This document shows, piece by piece, positions 1-7,046 of a stretch of DNA of 20,128 bases (positions within the stretch are counted from its first letter, which is position 1; each line of letters opens with the position of its first letter). The notes under the pieces were generated by a model. It did no database searches, had not been told where the DNA came from, and was given only the letters and a program-made list of their open reading frames with translations. The stretch is taken from NCBI GenBank assembly GCA_964445745.1, contig CAYULU010000031.1, forward strand, positions 1 to 20,128. Direction: 5' to 3'. The position numbers and the translations under genes were made by a program. This DNA is from UBA1443 sp964445745. GTDB lineage: Bacteria; Omnitrophota; Omnitrophia; Omnitrophales; Aquincolibacteriaceae.

Positions 1-465
1 TTTAGTGATCTGATTCCGGAAGGAAGTTTTGAGGGCGGTTGTTTGCCTGTTTATGATCTGCAGGCTGTCGCAACGGCATTTGGAGAGCAACCCACACCTT
101 CAGTTAAGGGGTGGAAGCGGATGGCTGGGCGGAGATGCGAACCGGATATGTTTATTGCTCAAGTGGTGGGACGATCCATGGAGCCCACAATTAAAGACGG
201 AAGCTGGTGCCTGTTCCGATTTAATCCCGAAGGTTCTCGGCATGGTGTTTATCTGATTGAATCCCGTCTGGTTACGGATCCGGAAACCCAACAGAGTTTT
301 ACGATCAAACGCTATTACAGCAAAAAGAAGCAAATGAAAGACGGCCGCTGGCGGCATGAGGAGATTCGGCTTTCGCCGGACAACAAGGCCTTCAAGGAAA
401 TCGTCCTCAAAAACGTTTCCGGTGACGACTTCCGTGTCGTCGCGGAGTTTGTGTGTTGCCTATGA
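1..465 (+). CDS. C-terminal S24/LexA-like peptidase domain of a larger protein (5' end outside window)
   Basis: The frame is open from the first base, so this is the tail of a longer protein; a TTG at 43 could start translation, but the preceding residues belong to the same fold. The visible part is a LexA/S24-type domain. The catalytic serine is in GRSMEP (codon at 175-177) and the general-base lysine in TIKRY (codon at 307-309), the Ser-Lys dyad of the family. The pattern (LPVYDLQA near the start, DGSWCLFR after the serine, VVAEFV at the end) is one I associate with S24 domains at the C-terminus of DEAD/DEAH helicase-type proteins; that link is from memory of the family and cannot be tested because the N-terminal part is missing. 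Its stop overlaps the next start by ATGA, so it leads a coupled cassette with the following two ORFs. The domain call is firm, the full-length identity is not. Confidence 0.82.
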   Translation, partial: FSDLIPEGSFEGGCLPVYDLQAVATAFGEQPTPSVKGWKRMAGRRCEPDMFIAQVVGRSMEPTIKDGSWCLFRFNPEGSRHGVYLIESRLVTDPETQQSFTIKRYYSKKKQMKDGRWRHEEIRLSPDNKAFKEIVLKNVSGDDFRVVAEFVCCL

Positions 466-611
466 AAAACAAAACACCTGAAAAGCCAAAGACCACCGGA
501 GAGATCGTTCTCTATCGGACCGAAGACGCCGGACGGGCCGCCCGGTTGAAAAAATCCGACGCGCCGGAAGGCGAGAGCAAAAAATTTAAAGGTTGGGAGT
601 GCGGGGTATGA
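462..611 (+). CDS. 49-residue ORF with RhuM-like N-terminal motif, possible remnant
   Basis: A short ORF starting MKNKTPEKPK and ending GWECGV. It is joined by ATGA overlaps to the S24 gene upstream (462-465) and to the YhcG gene downstream (608-611), which suggests it is translated, or at least kept as a coupling leader. Residues 13-22 read GEIVLYRTED, which resembles the start of RhuM-family (virulence/Fic-associated) proteins; after that the similarity is lost and the rest is charged and lysine-rich. RhuM-type and DUF1016 genes are often found together in accessory regions. It may be a decayed RhuM 5' end, a genuine small protein, or only a spacer. No transmembrane segment or cysteine pair is visible. 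Function unknown. Confidence 0.45.
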   Translation: MKNKTPEKPKTTGEIVLYRTEDAGRAARLKKSDAPEGESKKFKGWECGV

Positions 612-1720
612 GCTCATTGCAGAAAAAAAACGGAATGACTTTTAATCAGTTGGTCCAGTCCATCTGTTTGATCAATGAAAAATTGTCAAAGCAAGCGGCA
701 AAAGCAGTCAACGCGAGTCTGACCATTCGCAATTGGATGATTGGGATGTATGTCGCAGAATTTGAATTGCGAGGATCTGACAGGGCAAAATACGGCGAAA
801 GATTGCTTGATGCCCTAACCGCCAAACTTGCAAAGCAAAAAGTGAGGGGCTGCGGCCGCAGACAGCTTTATAATCATGCTGCTTTTTACAGGGCCTACCC
901 TCAAATATTGCGGACACTGTCCGCACAATCAAAAAAGCTGCTTTTGCCGGAGGGTATCCCGGCCGGAAAAGTGCGGACGGTGTCCGCACAATTCAGGACC
1001 GATGCGGAGACGCTTTTGACGCATCTATCCTATAGCCACTTTGAATTATTGATCGAAATCGCTGAGCCCCTGAAGCGAGCCTTCTATGAACATCAATGCA
1101 TTCGGGGCCATTGGTCCGTGCGGGAGCTGAAGCGGCAGATTGTAACGCTTTATTTTGAACGTTCGGGATTATCGAGGAACAAAAAGAAGCTGAGGGCGAT
1201 GATTTCTCGAACAGCGGAAGTGGACAAGCCCGAATTCGCGGTTCGCGATCCTTATGTTTTTGAATTCCTTGGGCTGAAATCCAAGGAAGTGATGAGTGAG
1301 TCGCATCTCGAAGGCGCGCTTTTGGACCGCTTGCAGGATTTTCTTCTTGAGATGGGACATGGTTTCTGCTTCGAAGCGCGTCAGCGTCGTATTGTGATTG
1401 GAGGACAATATTGTTTCGTGGATCTGGTTTTTTATCACCGCGTCCTGAAATGCCACGTTTTGATTGAATTGAAGGCCGATGAATTCAAGCATGAACACAT
1501 CGGCCAGTTGAACACCTATGTTACATGGTACAGGAAACATGCCATGACCGCGGGCGACAATCCGCCGGTCGGTATTTTGCTTTGCACGCAAAAAAATCAT
1601 GCGATGGTTGAGTTCGCGTTGGCGGGAATGGACAACAAGCTGTTTGTTAAGAAATATCAGCTGGAATTACCCCGTAAAGAAGCCATTCGGCAGTTTCTGG
1701 AATCTCAGATAGAACAATGA
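608..1720 (+). CDS. YhcG/DUF1016 family PD-(D/E)XK nuclease
   Basis: About 370 residues, close to the usual YhcG length. The N-terminal half is the helical DUF1016 region (LTIRNWMIGMYV, then YGERLLDAL, then GCGRRQLYNHAAFYRAYP). The C-terminal half is a PD-(D/E)XK nuclease fold: Asp272 in CFVDLVFYH, then Glu287 and Lys289 in LIELK, followed by a QxxxY-type helix (Gln300, Tyr304 in GQLNTY). These are the metal-binding and catalytic positions expected for an active nuclease. The ATG at 608 is preferred to the TTG at 593 because it overlaps the upstream stop as ATGA. Between the halves are two near-identical peptide words (LRTLSAQ and VRTVSAQ) carried by palindromic DNA, listed separately. The family is common in accessory regions next to restriction and defence genes; its exact biological role here is not shown. 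Confidence 0.88.
   Translation: MSSLQKKNGMTFNQLVQSICLINEKLSKQAAKAVNASLTIRNWMIGMYVAEFELRGSDRAKYGERLLDALTAKLAKQKVRGCGRRQLYNHAAFYRAYPQILRTLSAQSKKLLLPEGIPAGKVRTVSAQFRTDAETLLTHLSYSHFELLIEIAEPLKRAFYEHQCIRGHWSVRELKRQIVTLYFERSGLSRNKKKLRAMISRTAEVDKPEFAVRDPYVFEFLGLKSKEVMSESHLEGALLDRLQDFLLEMGHGFCFEARQRRIVIGGQYCFVDLVFYHRVLKCHVLIELKADEFKHEHIGQLNTYVTWYRKHAMTAGDNPPVGILLCTQKNHAMVEFALAGMDNKLFVKKYQLELPRKEAIRQFLESQIEQ
908..991 (+). repeat. Pair of palindromic direct repeats inside the YhcG gene
   Basis: Two copies of a 21-base word, at 908-928 and 971-991, exactly 63 bases (21 codons) apart. They encode LRTLSAQ and VRTVSAQ. Each holds an inverted repeat: GCGGACA-C-TGTCCGC at 910-924 is perfect with 7-base arms; GCGGAC-GGT-GTCCGC at 973-987 has 6-base arms. 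They lie in the linker between the DUF1016 N-terminal region and the nuclease domain. Confidence 0.7.
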
Positions 1721-1777
1721 GGCGAGGTCGCTTGGATTTCGATGAAAGTAAAAAATTAGAAAGAAAGGGCTGAATTT

Positions 1778-4700
1778 ATGACAGGGCATCATTCGGATAT
1801 TTTGAGCGGAATTGTTACTTACTTTGCAAAATCAAAAATTACACCGCTCCTGATCGCGGCGTCGCTTGTGATCGGGGTGTTTGCGGTCATGAATCTTCCG
1901 CGCGAAGAAGAGCCGCAGATTTCGGTGCCGATGTTCGATATTTTTGTGCGCTATCCCGGCGCGGATTCAAAAGAGGTTGAGCAGAGAATTGTGACGCTCG
2001 GCGAACGGAAGCTTTGGGAGATTCCCGGGGTTGAATATATTTATTCCACGATCGAACCCGAAGGCGCGCTCATTATTGTCCGGTTCAAGGTGGGCGAAGA
2101 TCCGGAGAAAAGTCTGATCAAGCTTTATACGAAGGTTTACTCCAATCTTGATTTCCTGCCGCAAGGCGCGGCCCAGCCGTTTATCAAGGTGCGTTCGATC
2201 GACGATGTGCCGATCCTTGCGCTGACATTTCACTCGAAGGGGCGGAACCCGGTTGAACTGCGCAGGACCGTGGCGAATATCCAGAATATTGTGAACGCGA
2301 TCCCCGATGTTTCGGAGACTCACATTACAGGCGGACGCAAGCGGCAGTTTCAGGTGTTTTTTGACGAAGAAAAAATGAAGGCGCGCCTGCTTAACCCGCT
2401 TGAGATTGCCCAGATTATCCGCTCCGCCAATGTGAAACAGCATGCCGGCTATGTGGAAGGTGATCCGGCGATCGAGCAGGTCGAAACGAATTCTTTCTTC
2501 CGGACGAAGGCGGACCTTGAGAACCTTGTGGTCGGTGTCAGCGCGGGTGCGGTGGTCACCCTGAAGGATATCGCGAAAGTGGTGGATGGGCCGGATGAGG
2601 AAGACCGGGCGACGGAGATTTTTTTCGGGGCCGCAGGTTTGAAGGAGAACAAAGGACCGTTTGAAGCGGTGACGCTCGCAGTTTCGAAGCGCAAGGGAGC
2701 GAACGCCGCTCATCTTTCGGAAGTTATTTTGCGCGCGATCAGGGAACTTCCGGAAACGGTTTTCCCCAAAAATATCGAGATGACCGTGACCCGCGATTAC
2801 GGTGAAACGGCGAAAGAAAAATCGGACGAACTGCTTTTCCATATGGCGATTGCGGTATTCGGTGTCAGTCTCCTGATTGCCTGGGTACTTGGTCACCGCG
2901 AGGCCGGCGTGGTTGCGATCGCCATTCCGATGACGCTCGCGCTCACACTCGCCACTTTTTATTTTCTCGGGTTTACGCTGAACCGGATTACGCTTTTTGC
3001 GCTGATCTTTTCGATCGGTATTTTGGTGGATGATCCGATTGTCGACGTTGAAAATATCGTGCGTCACCTCCGTCTTCCCGATAACAAGGGAAAGTCCATT
3101 CTTGATATCACGATCGAGGCCGTGAACGAAGTCCGGAGCCCCTTGATCCTTGCCACACTCACCGTGATTGCGGCCATTCTTCCGATGGCGTTTGTGAGCG
3201 GGCTGATGGGACCCTACATGCGCCCTATTCCCATAGGAGCCAGCGCGGCCATGATGTTTTCGATGATCGTCGCGCTTGTGGCGACCCCCTGGGCGGCTTA
3301 CCAGATTCTTGGACGGGCGTTTGCGAAGGGGAAACTTAAGGCTCATCATGAAGGCGAAAAAGAAGATTTCCTGACGCGTCTTTACCGCTTTTACATGGGA
3401 CCGCTCATTCGAAATGCGGCAGTGAGGCATGTGTTTCTGTGGGTCCTCGGTGGCCTTCTGGTTGCGGCGATGGCGCTTGTTCCGCTTAAGTTGGTGCGGA
3501 TGAAAATGCTGCCGTTTGACAACAAAAATGAGTTTCAGGTCATTTTAAATATGCCGGACGGAACGGCGATCGAAATCACAAAACAAGTGATCACCGAGGT
3601 CGCGGAGTATTTGACGACGATTCCGGAAGTAAAGGATATCCAACTTTATGCCGGATGCGCCGCGCCTTATAACTTTAACGGGCTCGTCCGTCATTATTTT
3701 TTACGTTCCAAAACTCATCAGGCAGACCTGCAGGTCAATCTTGCCGCCAAACACGACCGGAAGCGGCAAAGCCACGACATCGCGAAGGCCGTTCGTCCGA
3801 AAATTCACGAAATCGTTAAAAAACACGGCGGGCATGTACAGATCGCCGAAGTGCCGCCCGGGCCGCCGGTGCTCTCAACCCTGGTTCTTGAAATTTACGG
3901 GCCGACCCTGGAAGGACAAAATGAAATTGCAAGAGAAATTGAAAGGCTCCTCGCTTCAAGCGAAGGCGTGACGGATATTGATACCTATGTTCAGGCGCCT
4001 GAAAAGCTCGCGCGCCTGCGGGTTAATACGGAGAAAGCTTCCTTAAATGGTATTCCGGTCGCGCAGATTTCGGAGAGTGTTGCGACGGCGTTGGGCGGTA
4101 AAGCCGTGGACCTCGCGCACTTGTCAGAAGAATACGAGCCGGTCGAAATCCTTTTGCGTCTTCCCAAAGAGAAACGCCAGACGATTGAAAGCGTGCTCAA
4201 CATGACGCTCCTTTCACGCTATGGCAACCCGCTCCCGATCCGCGAACTCGTGGATCTTGAAACGGACACGAAGGATCTTGCGATCTATCATAAAAACCTG
4301 ATGCGCGTTTCTTACGTGATCGCGGACGTGGCCGGCAAGTTCGAAAGCCCCGCGTATGCGATTCTGAAACTTAAAAAAGAGATCGCGAAAATGTCTTTAC
4401 CTCCGGCATCTGTCATCCTGAGCCCCCGTGGGGCGAAGGATCTCAAAGAAGATTCTTCGCCTTCTGCGGGGCTCCCTTTGGATCTAAAGACCCTCGGGGG
4501 CAAGGACAGAATGACGCATGGGCAGAAAACGATCGATCAATTGTTTAACGGCCAGCCCGCGAGCACGGACCGCTGGGCCCTCAAATGGGATGGGGAGTGG
4601 CAGATTACTTACGAAGTGTTCCGGGATCTCGGGATCGCGTTTGCGTTCGTTCTGCTCCTGATCTACGCGCTCGTGGTGGGCTGGTTCCAGTCGTTTAAAA

Positions 4701-5104
4701 CGCCGTGGATTATCATGCTTCCGATCCCGCTCACGCTGATCGGAATTCTTCCGGCGCACTGGATGTTTGGGGTCTTTTTTACGGCGACTTCCATGATCGG
4801 GATGATCGCGGGGGCCGGAATTGTCGTGCGTAATTCTATTATTCTGGTGGATTTTATCGAGCTTCAACGGGAGGCAGGGATGCCGCTTGAAGAAGCGGTG
4901 ATCGACGCGGGCGCGAAACGATTTCGCCCGATGTTGCTTACAGCGGCGGCGGTGGTGGTCGGGGCGTCGGTGATCCTCTTTGATCCGATCTTCCAGGGGC
5001 TTGCGGTGGCGCTGATGGCCGGTGAGATTGCTTCCACGATCCTTTCCCGGACCGCGGTGCCGGTTCTCTATTATATGATGGCTGGAAAAGACAGTAAGGC
5101 GTGA
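1778..5104 (+). CDS. RND-family efflux permease (AcrB/CzcA-like)
   Basis: An inner-membrane proton-driven exporter of 1108 residues; AcrB relatives are about 1030-1050, and the excess is largely explained by an insert. It has the duplicated RND plan: first membrane helix at about 20-40, porter loop with FVRYPGADSKEVE, helices 2-6 at about 350-520, a second helix 1 near 555, a second porter loop, and helices after about 960. Proton-relay residues are Asp418-Asp419 in LVDDPIVDVEN (helix 4). The helix-10 lysine of AcrB aligns with Arg1018 in GIVVRNSIILVDF. Residues 878-913 (SVILSPRG to KDRMT) are encoded by a dispersed palindromic repeat inserted in frame; flanking sequence resumes with the family motif KWDGEWQITYEVFRDLG. 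No membrane-fusion or TolC-like gene is next to it: the 57 bases upstream separate it from the YhcG gene. An AGGG lies a few bases before the ATG. Substrate is not predictable; drug/hydrophobe export is as likely as metal. Confidence 0.93.
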   Translation: MTGHHSDILSGIVTYFAKSKITPLLIAASLVIGVFAVMNLPREEEPQISVPMFDIFVRYPGADSKEVEQRIVTLGERKLWEIPGVEYIYSTIEPEGALIIVRFKVGEDPEKSLIKLYTKVYSNLDFLPQGAAQPFIKVRSIDDVPILALTFHSKGRNPVELRRTVANIQNIVNAIPDVSETHITGGRKRQFQVFFDEEKMKARLLNPLEIAQIIRSANVKQHAGYVEGDPAIEQVETNSFFRTKADLENLVVGVSAGAVVTLKDIAKVVDGPDEEDRATEIFFGAAGLKENKGPFEAVTLAVSKRKGANAAHLSEVILRAIRELPETVFPKNIEMTVTRDYGETAKEKSDELLFHMAIAVFGVSLLIAWVLGHREAGVVAIAIPMTLALTLATFYFLGFTLNRITLFALIFSIGILVDDPIVDVENIVRHLRLPDNKGKSILDITIEAVNEVRSPLILATLTVIAAILPMAFVSGLMGPYMRPIPIGASAAMMFSMIVALVATPWAAYQILGRAFAKGKLKAHHEGEKEDFLTRLYRFYMGPLIRNAAVRHVFLWVLGGLLVAAMALVPLKLVRMKMLPFDNKNEFQVILNMPDGTAIEITKQVITEVAEYLTTIPEVKDIQLYAGCAAPYNFNGLVRHYFLRSKTHQADLQVNLAAKHDRKRQSHDIAKAVRPKIHEIVKKHGGHVQIAEVPPGPPVLSTLVLEIYGPTLEGQNEIAREIERLLASSEGVTDIDTYVQAPEKLARLRVNTEKASLNGIPVAQISESVATALGGKAVDLAHLSEEYEPVEILLRLPKEKRQTIESVLNMTLLSRYGNPLPIRELVDLETDTKDLAIYHKNLMRVSYVIADVAGKFESPAYAILKLKKEIAKMSLPPASVILSPRGAKDLKEDSSPSAGLPLDLKTLGGKDRMTHGQKTIDQLFNGQPASTDRWALKWDGEWQITYEVFRDLGIAFAFVLLLIYALVVGWFQSFKTPWIIMLPIPLTLIGILPAHWMFGVFFTATSMIGMIAGAGIVVRNSIILVDFIELQREAGMPLEEAVIDAGAKRFRPMLLTAAAVVVGASVILFDPIFQGLAVALMAGEIASTILSRTAVPVLYYMMAGKDSKA
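4411..4515 (+). repeat. Dispersed palindromic repeat inserted in frame in the RND gene
   Basis: About 105 bases of nested inverted repeats with no role in the RND fold. Outer arms are GTCATCCTG (4412-4420) and CAGAATGAC (4507-4515), 8 of 9 paired. The next arms, GCCCCCG (4422-4428) and CGGGGGC (4495-4501), are perfect. An inner hairpin pairs GGCGAAGGATC (4432-4442) with GATTCTTCGCC (4451-4461), one mismatch. The words TGTCATCCTGAG, CGAAGGATCT and AGATTCTTCG are typical of a widespread intergenic repeat seen in many environmental bacterial genomes (recognised from general knowledge, not searched). The length keeps the frame, adding 35 residues. Confidence 0.75.
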
Positions 5105-5132
5105 GGTGTGCGGCGTGATAAGGAATCCTGCG

Positions 5133-5149
5133 CAGGTGACAATCACCTG
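5133..5149 (+). terminator. Short perfect hairpin after the RND gene
   Basis: CAGGTGA-CAA-TCACCTG, a 7-base perfect stem with a 3-base loop, followed by TTTGTGTTT rather than a clean U-run. It lies 28 bases after the RND stop and 23 before the next start. It could be a weak terminator or a structure shielding the 3' end. Confidence 0.35.
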
Positions 5150-5172
5150 TTTGTGTTTGCGGAGTCTATCCT

Positions 5173-5415
5173 GTGTTTCAAGGAGATGACGAATCCAAAG
5201 ACTGGGAAATGAAAGAAGAGGAACCTCCCCAGCCTTTGAAAGAAAAGTGGGCAAGGGACGAAATTTTAGGTCCGGAAACTGTCATATGCCCGTCCTGTAA
5301 AAACCGGGTGTCCGCCGACAGCATGCACTGCCTTTACTGCGGCGAACGTGTTCTCCGAAAGGCCGGCTTTCTAAGCGGACTGTTTGTCTGGATCAAAAGT
5401 TTTTTTGGAAAATAA
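5173..5415 (+). CDS. Small zinc-ribbon protein with hydrophobic C-terminal helix
   Basis: About 80 residues. Acidic, proline-containing N-terminal stretch (residues 5-35), then a CxxC-x10-CxxC zinc ribbon (Cys39, Cys42, Cys53, Cys56; CPSC and CLYCGE), then a hydrophobic or amphipathic C-terminal helix (FLSGLFVWIKSFFGK) that could lie on a membrane. The start is uncertain: GTG at 5173 gives 80 residues; an in-frame ATG at 5209 gives 68 and keeps the whole ribbon. The only AGGAG (5181-5185) fits neither start well. No family beyond generic zinc ribbon is recognised. It follows the RND gene in the same direction, after a small hairpin, so it may be read through from it. Confidence 0.62.
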   Translation: MFQGDDESKDWEMKEEEPPQPLKEKWARDEILGPETVICPSCKNRVSADSMHCLYCGERVLRKAGFLSGLFVWIKSFFGK

Positions 5416-5655
5416 CGGGTCAGGAATATTTTGGGGGTTTCCGGGGGGCGATTTCTGGACATGGTAGCGGCTTCGTTGTATATTACGGCCACGAACCGAA
5501 ACTGGACTACTCAAGGAGGCTTGCCCCGCCGAAGATTAGCGGAGGTGCCCGTAGCATTTTTAAAATCGCTTGTTTAGGTCACGATCGCAAAATTATTTTT
5601 TCCAACAATTAATGGATCTGTGCTTTGAACGGATCCGATCTTGAACGGGGGAACT
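5416..5655 (+). other. 240-base non-coding region with promoter and structured leader
   Basis: No convincing ORF. Contains the promoter at 5456-5484 and then about 165 bases of untranslated leader before the thioredoxin start. The leader includes a GC-rich stretch at 5515-5555 with a CCGC (5526-5529) / GCGG (5539-5542) stem and purine-rich words (AAGGAGG, GCGGAGG) that resemble ribosome-binding sites but precede no start codon, followed by an AT palindrome ATTTT-T-AAAAT at 5556-5566. It matches no riboswitch or small RNA that I recognise. A dispersed repeat is another possibility. Confidence 0.5.
5456..5484 (+). promoter_or_regulatory. Candidate sigma70-type promoter for the thioredoxin operon
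   Basis: TGGACA (5456-5461), 17-base spacer, TATATT (5479-5484). This is close to the consensus in both boxes with ideal spacing. The transcript would start near 5491. It is the best-looking promoter in the window and precedes a run of five tightly packed genes. Confidence 0.6.
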
Positions 5656-5982
5656 ATGAGCCAAGAAAAAGTTTTTACGGATGCCAATTTTCAAGCCGAA
5701 GTACTTCAATCTGCCCAGCCTGTCCTGGTTGATTTTTGGGCCGAGTGGTGCGGTCCTTGCCGCATGCTGGGTCCCGTGGTGGAAAAGATTGCGGCCGCGA
5801 ATGCGGGAAAAATTACGGTCGGCAAGATGAACGTCGACGAGAATCCGAACACTCCGTCAAAATACGGGATCCAGGGGATTCCGACAATCATCTTTTTTAA
5901 AGGCGGTCAGCTTGTCCAGCAATTGGTCGGGTATCAGTCCCAGGATAAAATCCAGAAGATGATCGACGAAACCCTTCGTTGA
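5656..5982 (+). CDS. trxA: Thioredoxin
   Basis: A 108-residue thioredoxin of standard length, a cytoplasmic dithiol reductant. The active site WCGPC has Cys32 and Cys35; buried Asp26 (VLVDFW) and the cis-proline Pro76 (GIPTII) are present. All expected secondary-structure blocks are visible, ending in a helix (IQKMIDETLR). The ATG at 5656 is chosen over the in-frame TTG at 5641 because it has GGGGG (5647-5651) at good distance and gives the classical N-terminus. It is the first gene after the promoter at 5456-5484; the aldo/keto reductase follows closely, so the pair may share a transcript. Confidence 0.95.
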   Translation: MSQEKVFTDANFQAEVLQSAQPVLVDFWAEWCGPCRMLGPVVEKIAAANAGKITVGKMNVDENPNTPSKYGIQGIPTIIFFKGGQLVQQLVGYQSQDKIQKMIDETLR

Positions 5983-6017
5983 AAAGCGAAAGGGAAAATT
6001 CGGAGACCACCTCTTCC

Positions 6018-7046
6018 ATGCGAATGCGCCGGCTCGGCAAGACAGGCCTTGATGTTTCTGAGGTCGGGTTTGGTTGCTGGGCGATCGGCGGCAATGCCTA
6101 CGGAAAAGTAGACGACCGCGAATCTCTTGAAGCGCTTGAGACTGCCTGGTCGGGGGGCGTTAATTTTTTTGATACAGCCGACACCTACGGCGAAGGTCAT
6201 AGTGAATCTCTCCTTGCTAAATTCCTGAAAGGAAAACCCCGGGATCAAGTCCTGATCGCCACCAAAGCCGGCTGGGACTTTTATCCCGAAGATCTGAAAC
6301 AGTGTTGTGCGACGGCAGATTCGAGACCCCGTAACTTGGTCGGGCACCGGAAAAACTTCGATAGCGATTATCTCCGGTTTGCCTGTGAACAGAGTTTGGA
6401 GCGCCTCGGAGTGGACCATATCGACCTTTATCAATTGCATAATCCGACCCTTGAGCAGATCCGATCCGGCGATCCCGTTTCAGCGCTTGAAACACTGAAA
6501 CGGGAAGGGAAAATCCGGGCGATCGGAATTTCAGTCCACCGGGAAGAAGAGGCGCTTGCCGCGATTGAAGATCCGCGCGTCGAGAGCCTGCAGGTTATTT
6601 TTAATATCCTGGACCAGCGGATGGCGGAACATGTTTTCGCGGAAGCGGAAAAAAGGAATGTGGGGATGATTGCGCGTGAACCGCTGGCGAGCGGTCTTCT
6701 AACGGGGAAATATCCCCCCGGTCATGAATTTCCGAAAACGGATCACCGAAGACGATGGTCTTCCGAAAAAAGGGAATGGGACTGGCAAAAAGTCCAGGTC
6801 ATCCGTCATGTTTTGGGAAACCTCCTGGCGGTCGGGGATTCGGGACGGGCGGCGCAAGCGGCGCTGGAATTTGTTCTGTCATTTCCGGCGATTACTTCTG
6901 TCATCCCGGGCGCCAAAACAAAAACCCAGGTTCTGAATCATCAAGACGCAGTCTCTGCCCCCTTTCTCTCGGAAAGCGATAGGACCCGGCTCCGGGCGCT
7001 CTGGATGGATAACCCGCTTTTTCGGAAAGGATTACTGCCCCGATGA
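6018..7046 (+). CDS. Aldo/keto reductase
   Basis: About 342 residues, an NAD(P)H-dependent oxidoreductase with a TIM barrel. The catalytic tetrad is visible: Asp52 and Tyr57 (FDTADTYGEG), Lys83 (IATKAG), His141 (LYQLHNP). The opening MRRLGKTGLDVSEVGFGCWAIGG is typical of the family. The frame is open back to a TTG at 5979 that overlaps the trxA stop, but residues from there to 6018 are not family-like, so ATG 6018 (or 6024) is preferred; no strong ribosome-binding site distinguishes them. A segment at about 87-115, rich in charged residues with a Cys-Cys pair, is longer than in many relatives. The stop overlaps the next start (ATGA, 7043-7046). The substrate cannot be told from sequence. Confidence 0.92.
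   Translation: MRMRRLGKTGLDVSEVGFGCWAIGGNAYGKVDDRESLEALETAWSGGVNFFDTADTYGEGHSESLLAKFLKGKPRDQVLIATKAGWDFYPEDLKQCCATADSRPRNLVGHRKNFDSDYLRFACEQSLERLGVDHIDLYQLHNPTLEQIRSGDPVSALETLKREGKIRAIGISVHREEEALAAIEDPRVESLQVIFNILDQRMAEHVFAEAEKRNVGMIAREPLASGLLTGKYPPGHEFPKTDHRRRWSSEKREWDWQKVQVIRHVLGNLLAVGDSGRAAQAALEFVLSFPAITSVIPGAKTKTQVLNHQDAVSAPFLSESDRTRLRALWMDNPLFRKGLLPR

Noticed and set aside
1967..3430. Long minus-strand ORF of 487 codons
   Set aside because: It lies wholly inside the RND gene; its translation is rich in Arg, His and Asn without any domain, the typical shadow of a GC-rich gene on the other strand.
3648..3971. 107-codon plus-strand ORF inside the RND gene in another frame
   Set aside because: The RND frame is continuous here and carries conserved porter-domain sequence; the alternative frame is low complexity.
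4484..5254. 256-codon minus-strand ORF
   Set aside because: Antisense to the RND 3' end, with a low-complexity basic translation (many His, Arg, Asp); no family features.
5540..5556. GGAGGTGCCCGTAGC, resembling the 5' part of a tRNA
   Set aside because: No acceptor partner, anticodon arm or T arm follows; the sequence turns into an AT-rich stretch.
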